This document shows positions 60,004-64,000 of a stretch of DNA of 64,000 nucleotides, piece by piece; position 1 is the stretch's first letter, and each line of letters opens with the position of its first letter. Origin of the DNA: Watersipora subatra (lineage: Eukaryota; Bryozoa; Gymnolaemata; Cheilostomatida; Watersiporidae); the NCBI RefSeq assembly GCF_963576615.1, contig NC_088715.1:3240001-3304000 (forward strand). Reading direction: 5' to 3'. A model generated the notes under the pieces. That model searched no databases. It was not told the origin of the DNA and worked only from the letters and a program-made list of their open reading frames with translations. Both the position numbers and the translations under genes were made by a program.

Positions 60004-61128
60004 GTAGGTTATATACAGTAGCTGTAGAGGTACTTGTACTTATGATGGTAGGTTATATACATTACCTGTAGAAATACTTGTACTTATGATGGTAGGTTAT
60101 ATGCAGTAGCTGTAAAGATACTTGTACTTATGATGGTATGTTATATACAGTAGCTGTAGAGATACTTGTACTTATGATGGTATGTTATATACAGTAGCTG
60201 TAGAGGTACTTGTACTTATGATGGTAGGTTATATACAGTAGCTGTAGAGATACTTGTAATTATGATGGTAGGTTAGATACAGTAGCTGTAGAGATACTTG
60301 TACTTATGATGGTATGTTATATTTATTAGCTGTAGAGATCCTTTTACTTATGATGGTAGGTTATATACAGTAGCTGTAGAGGCACTTGTACTTATGATAG
60401 TAGGTTATATACAGTAGCTGTAGAGATACTTTTACTTATGATGGTAGGTTATATACAGTAGCTGTAGAGATACTTTTACTTATGATAGTAGGTTATATAC
60501 AGTAGCTGTAGAGGCACTTGTACTTATGGTAGTAGGTTATATACAGTAGCTGTAGAGATACTTTTACTTATGATGGTAGGTTATATACAGTAGCTGTAGA
60601 GATACTTTTACTTATGATAGTAGGTTATATACAGTAGCTGTAGAGGTACTTGTACTTATGATAGTAGGTTATATACAGTAGCTGTAGAGATACTTTTACT
60701 TATGATAGTAGGTTATATACAGTAGCTGTAGAGGTACTTGTACTTATGATAGTAGGTTATATACAGTAGCTGTAGAGATACTTTTACTTATGATGGTAGG
60801 TTATATACAGTAGCTGTAGAGATACTTTTACTTATGATAGTAGGTTATATACAGTAGCTGTAGAGGTACTTGTACTTATGATAGTAGGTTATATACAGTA
60901 GCTGTAGAGATACTTGTTCTTATGATAGTAGGTTATATACAGTAGCTGTAGAGATGCTTGTACTTATGATGGTATGTTATATACAGTAGCTGTAGAGATA
61001 CTTTTACTTATGATAGTAGGTTATATACAGTAGCTGTAGAGATGCTTGTACTTATGATGGTATGTTATATACAGTAGCTGTAGAGATGCTTGTACTTATG
61101 ATGGTATGTTATATACAGCAATTGTAGA
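59978..61128 (+). repeat. 44-bp minisatellite seeded by the exon 26 3' end and donor
   Basis: About 26 units of GTAGAGATACTTGTACTTAT + GATG|GTAGGTTATATACAGTAGCT (bar at the donor position). The first unit is the true exon end. Each later unit keeps TGTAGAGATACTTGTAC (CRDTCT in the exon frame) and most keep GATG|GTAGGT or ATAG|TAGGT variants. Units also contain TATATACAG, an acceptor-like sequence, so each resembles a tiny exon. Since 44 is not a multiple of three, read-through shifts frame each unit. Confidence 0.95.
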
Positions 61129-61149
61129 GATTTCTTATTACTTTTTCAG

Positions 61150-61331
61150 ACGCTGTCATCGGTTATGGAGCTTGTGCAGGTGGCATCGTTAGCCTCATTT
61201 GTGACTCACAGAACTGGTGCCCCTTTGGATATGTTTGTGAAAACTTCCTTTGTGAAAAGCTGTGTGAGGAAGACAGCGACTGTGGCAGCAGCCAGATGTG
61301 TACCCTCTCGTTGTGTCGAGGCGCTTGTGAT
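61150..61331 (+). CDS. Exon 27: cysteine-rich repeats
   Basis: A phase 1 to phase 0 exon of 60 codons with ten cysteines: YGACAGGIVSLIC, NWCPFGYVCENFLCEKLC and SDCGSSQMCTLSLCRGAC. Acceptor ACTTTTTCAG, donor GTGAGT. Confidence 0.82.
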
Positions 61332-61654
61332 GTGAGTTGTTAAGATTTTGTCTAACATATATTGGGAGACATGTATGATGAGTTCAATTCATTCAAATGT
61401 CAAATGATATTGTTCAAGTTCTACCATTCAGCAAGTAGGAATCAGGTAAGTGATATTGATTTGGTGGTGCAAATTCTACTGGTCATCAACCCTTTTCGTC
61501 CCATTTTCACATTTCTGCGTATTTGCAATAGCAATAGCTCAGAATTGATGAGACTTTACTGGAGATGAGCATAATGTTTACAAACCTGGTGTGTTTACAG
61601 TAGAAATATATTTAGATTGTCTATGACACAGTTTTTTGGCAGTTGGGACATGTA

Positions 61655-61760
61655 ATATTGTACAATATTATGGCAATATTTGCCGTAATGTTGACAATAA
61701 TGTTGGCAATAATGTTGGCCAATAATGTTGGCTAATAATGTTGGCCAATAATGTTGGCCA
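61655..61760. repeat. Short TGTTGGC/AATAATG tandem repeat (intron 27)
   Basis: About seven units of TGTTGGCCAATAA type, ending next to the palindrome at 61766. Confidence 0.75.
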
Positions 61761-61765
61761 ATAGT

Positions 61766-61892
61766 GGCAAAATAACACACGCGTGTTATTTTGCCATTAT
61801 CCATTTCTTTTATCACTAATAATTACATATTCGTTAATGAGTATTTAATTATTAGTGGTAAAAGAAACGAATTATGGCAAAATAACACACAT
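61766..61892. mobile_element. Foldback palindromes, possibly a small MITE (intron 27)
   Basis: First, TGGCAAAATAACAC...GTGTTATTTTGCCA is a near-perfect 32-bp palindrome at 61766. Second, its right half starts a larger hairpin: TTTTGCCATTATCC, TCTTTTATCACTAATAATTA, a loop, then TAATTATTAGTGGTAAAAGA and ATTATGGCAAAATAACACAC. Arms are about 50 bases with few mismatches. No target duplication identified. Confidence 0.7.
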
Positions 61893-62835
61893 TTACTTGC
61901 AATCTTGTGGTTGCTTTTTAAATATATATCAAGACTTTCAAAACATCGTGACAGTTCCCTTAGCCCATGTTCCAACACACTATAAACTTTTGTACATCTA
62001 TAAAATACTAAAAGGAAACACTAGATTGCTTGGTAATTGCTTTTTCACCAATCGATAAAACGATGTCTTGCAAAAGTCAATTGTGTGAAACCAGTTGTTT
62101 CTACAAACAAGACCTAGGTATTTCTATGGGGTTTATGTGCAACGCTTTTACCATGTCTGTTTGTTTAAATTTGAAACATTTCTTTGTCGAAGCACTCATT
62201 GGTTTAATTTAGAAGTTTCTATTATCGATTATCATATTTTGATGAAACAAATTTATTTGTTTTATATTTACATTACGTTGTCTATATTATATAACACTGC
62301 AGTAATTTATTTTATTTTTTCCAAAACTGCTTTAAACGTTATTTTAACACTTGCAAAATAAAACAGCTTTAATGCAATATAAACTGGAGCACAAAAAATA
62401 GTATTATTATTTCAAAAAACAAGCTTTTTGGTATTTGGCGTTATCTGGTTTGCTATGAGATCACCCGAGACAGATAATAGATAGATCATATAATAACAGA
62501 GTAAGACCTAAAACAAAATGCCGTGTTTTTGAGTAATAAAAATGCAGCACCATAGCACTTGGTGCTACGAAAATGCGGCAGTCAAACAGTTAAAATGCTT
62601 GCATAGTCAGGCTTTCAGGTCTTTGCTTCCTTCCAGAGTCTAGTCAGCTGGTTATGAGCTCCTTAATTATGCGAATAGCCGTGAAATACACATTCTTATG
62701 TTAGAGTGATCTTGCCTGATGTTGTCTCATATTAGTACAAGTTCACACATCTTTTGCTCACACGTATACAGAGGCGTTGGATTGACTATCTGAAACATTT
62801 GAACTAGTATCTCCGTCAGCGTGTACATGTTGCAG
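61893..62835. other. Rest of intron 27
   Basis: AT-rich intron without a recognised element. Acceptor ACATGTTGCAG. Confidence 0.5.
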
Positions 62836-62971
62836 AATGAAGAGAGCATCAGGTGTGCAAACGGTACGGAAGTTGGCAGGTGCTACACAACAGCTGATTG
62901 TGGAGAGAACTTTGTATGCAGTTATGGAGTTTGTAGCCCTCCGTGTACCTGTACTAGGTCTAGCTGTAGAG
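62836..62971 (+). CDS. Exon 28: cysteine-rich module, last exon in the window
   Basis: A phase 0 to phase 1 exon of 45 codons with eight cysteines: IRCANGTEVGRCYTTADCG, FVCSYGVCSPPCTC and SSCR. Donor GTTAGT. No stop codon, so the gene continues beyond 64000. A longer ORF in another frame across this stretch is a shadow. Confidence 0.75.
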
Positions 62972-63235
62972 GTTAGTAACTCGGCGAGTAGGCTATTAGT
63001 TTACAGAAGAGCTCCAGGATATGTTAATAAGAGTTGTCTAATCTAGGTACTGACAACTTCAAATTACACTGCCATTGCATCTGCGCTTCATTTTGGTTTT
63101 GCATCGTTTATCACTGGAAGTGAGATTTCTTTTTTGATTCCTTGAAGACAGTGTTTATCAGTCAGGTCACATTGATATAACAGCTATGTTTGTATCTAAA
63201 AGTCCTTCAGTAGATGAACGTGTTATTTTCCTTGA

Positions 63236-63284
63236 CCATGTGGTTGACCACATGGTTGACCACATGGTTGACCACGCTGTCCAG
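63236..63284. repeat. GACCATGTGGTT/GACCACATGGTT short repeat
   Basis: About three 14-bp units GTTGACCACATGGT preceded by a partly inverted copy. Small and isolated. Confidence 0.75.
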
Positions 63285-63419
63285 CAGATTATTAAACGTT
63301 CTAGCTAATAAATGATGGACAATTATACTAGCAACAAACAAAAGTTGACCAATTAAGCAGTTTTACTGTAAACTTAGCCTAGCGCAGTGGGCTCCCTGGT
63401 TACGGCATCCCTGCCTTCA

Positions 63420-64000
63420 AGGTTGACTTGCAACAAAATTTAGCTATTTAGTATCAAAAGATTCTCCATGTCTTACTCTGCTGTGTTGTAGGCGCAAAAT
63501 ATGTGGAAATGTGATTGCAAGCTCTTAAAAGCTCAAAAACGAAAAACCGCCATAGATTGGAATCAGTTTATTTCTTTGACGTTGCCATTACATTTGGTTG
63601 TTTAGTCACGTGATGTTCTCATGCGAAGTGAAAGGCCAACAAAAGACTCAATATAAAACTTCCCATAGCACTAGTTTATGACAAACACTTCAGGTTTTAC
63701 CGAAGACCCTGTATCAAATATTGATGCTCGCTACTTTACAGTTTTGTTTCGACTTGGTCTAATTGTCTAGTCATAATCTGATCATGTGACCCAATACTTC
63801 GCAAATAATTTCTGCAGCAATTTTCAATTATCACAGGTGACCAACAGTCTCGTCTTGATTATCAGACAATGATATGTACTCCTTCGAGCTAAGGTTAAAA
63901 AATTAAATGAATTTATACAGTAAGTTGTAAGATATCAGTGCTGAAAGTGACAGCATTACAATTACTATGAAATAAACGCGTAAGAGCAATAGACATGTTT
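63420..64000. mobile_element. Kolobok-related non-autonomous element, cut by the window edge
   Basis: Starts AGGTTGACTTGCAACAAAAT and continues GTATCAAAAGATTC, CATGTCTTACTCTGCTG and GGAAATGTGATTGCAAGC, as in the 6064 element. It then matches the body of the element at 15155, for example GTCTAATTGTCTAG, GATCATGTGACCC and ATATCAGTGCT. The right terminus is outside the window. The left flank is TTCA, not TTAA. Confidence 0.8.

Larger units (their letters stand above)
1..62971 (+). other. One gene spanning the window: lectin plus cysteine-rich repeat protein (partial at both ends)
   Basis: This is the extent of a single plus-strand gene model of 28 exons, listed separately. Neither the start codon with signal peptide nor the stop codon lies in the window. 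Seen: every exon has an AG acceptor and GT donor, an open frame across the exon, and the same cysteine spacing; the phases chain without a break through 27 introns (phases 1, 2 and 0 all occur, most are 1). The spliced product would be about 1,570 residues with about 224 cysteines. Known: SUEL lectin domains and EB-like disulfide modules occur in secreted or surface proteins. Inferred: an extracellular adhesion, matrix or defence protein. No transmembrane segment is visible in the exons found. It could also be two adjacent genes whose phases happen to match, but no stop codon or promoter supports a boundary. Confidence 0.75.

Overview
The window is nuclear DNA of an invertebrate animal. It is AT-rich, its exons are short and separated by GT-AG introns of 0.2 to 12.6 kb, and it carries Kolobok, hAT and pogo-like DNA transposons, a tRNA-derived SINE and a metazoan-type hammerhead ribozyme. 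I cannot name the species. A lophotrochozoan or similar marine invertebrate is a guess. No prokaryotic operons, no CRISPR array and no complete RNA gene were seen.

Nearly everything belongs to one plus-strand gene that enters at the left edge and leaves at the right edge. I find 28 exons (1-66, then 1411-1629 through 62836-62971). All 27 introns have GT-AG ends, and the splice phase left by each exon is the phase the next one needs. The joined coding sequence is about 4.72 kb (about 1,570 codons, 7% of the window). It encodes part of a very cysteine-rich (about 14% Cys), probably extracellular protein. Exons 3+4 form a SUEL/rhamnose-binding (Gal_Lectin) domain. The rest is a long run of small disulfide modules of the form C-x2-G-x-C-x3-C-x4-C, resembling EB or Dickkopf-N-like repeats. 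Exon blocks 1-2, 9-10 and 15-17 look like copies of one super-module.

The introns are unusual. At least ten carry their own private tandem array, each with its own unit (11, 14, 15, 16, 20, 21, 26, 44, 73 or about 170 bp), and most arrays start close to the 5' splice site. In two introns (27.7 kb and 60.0 kb) the unit contains the last bases of the exon plus the GT donor, so the splice site itself was amplified about 25-30 times. In intron 16 the 3' splice site is triplicated. In intron 21 half an exon with its donor is duplicated. Intron 17 holds an 11.6 kb, 20-bp satellite with higher-order structure.

Mobile elements by position: three copies of an uncharacterised inverted-repeat element (about 4.3-6.0 and 12.4-12.7 kb); a decayed Kolobok transposon with TTAA duplications (6064-10094) and two shorter relatives (15.2-16.1 kb and 63.4 kb to the edge); a hAT remnant with a perfect 8-bp duplication (10307-12368); a three-level nest of inverted-repeat elements (20.4-21.9 kb); a hammerhead ribozyme fragment (22.7 kb); a SINE (31.0 kb); a possible solo LTR (31.9 kb); and a two-copy unclassified repeat (24.6 and 58.3 kb). 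All lie inside introns. Exon calls rest on frame, splice sites, phase and cysteine pattern only; no transcript or database was consulted.
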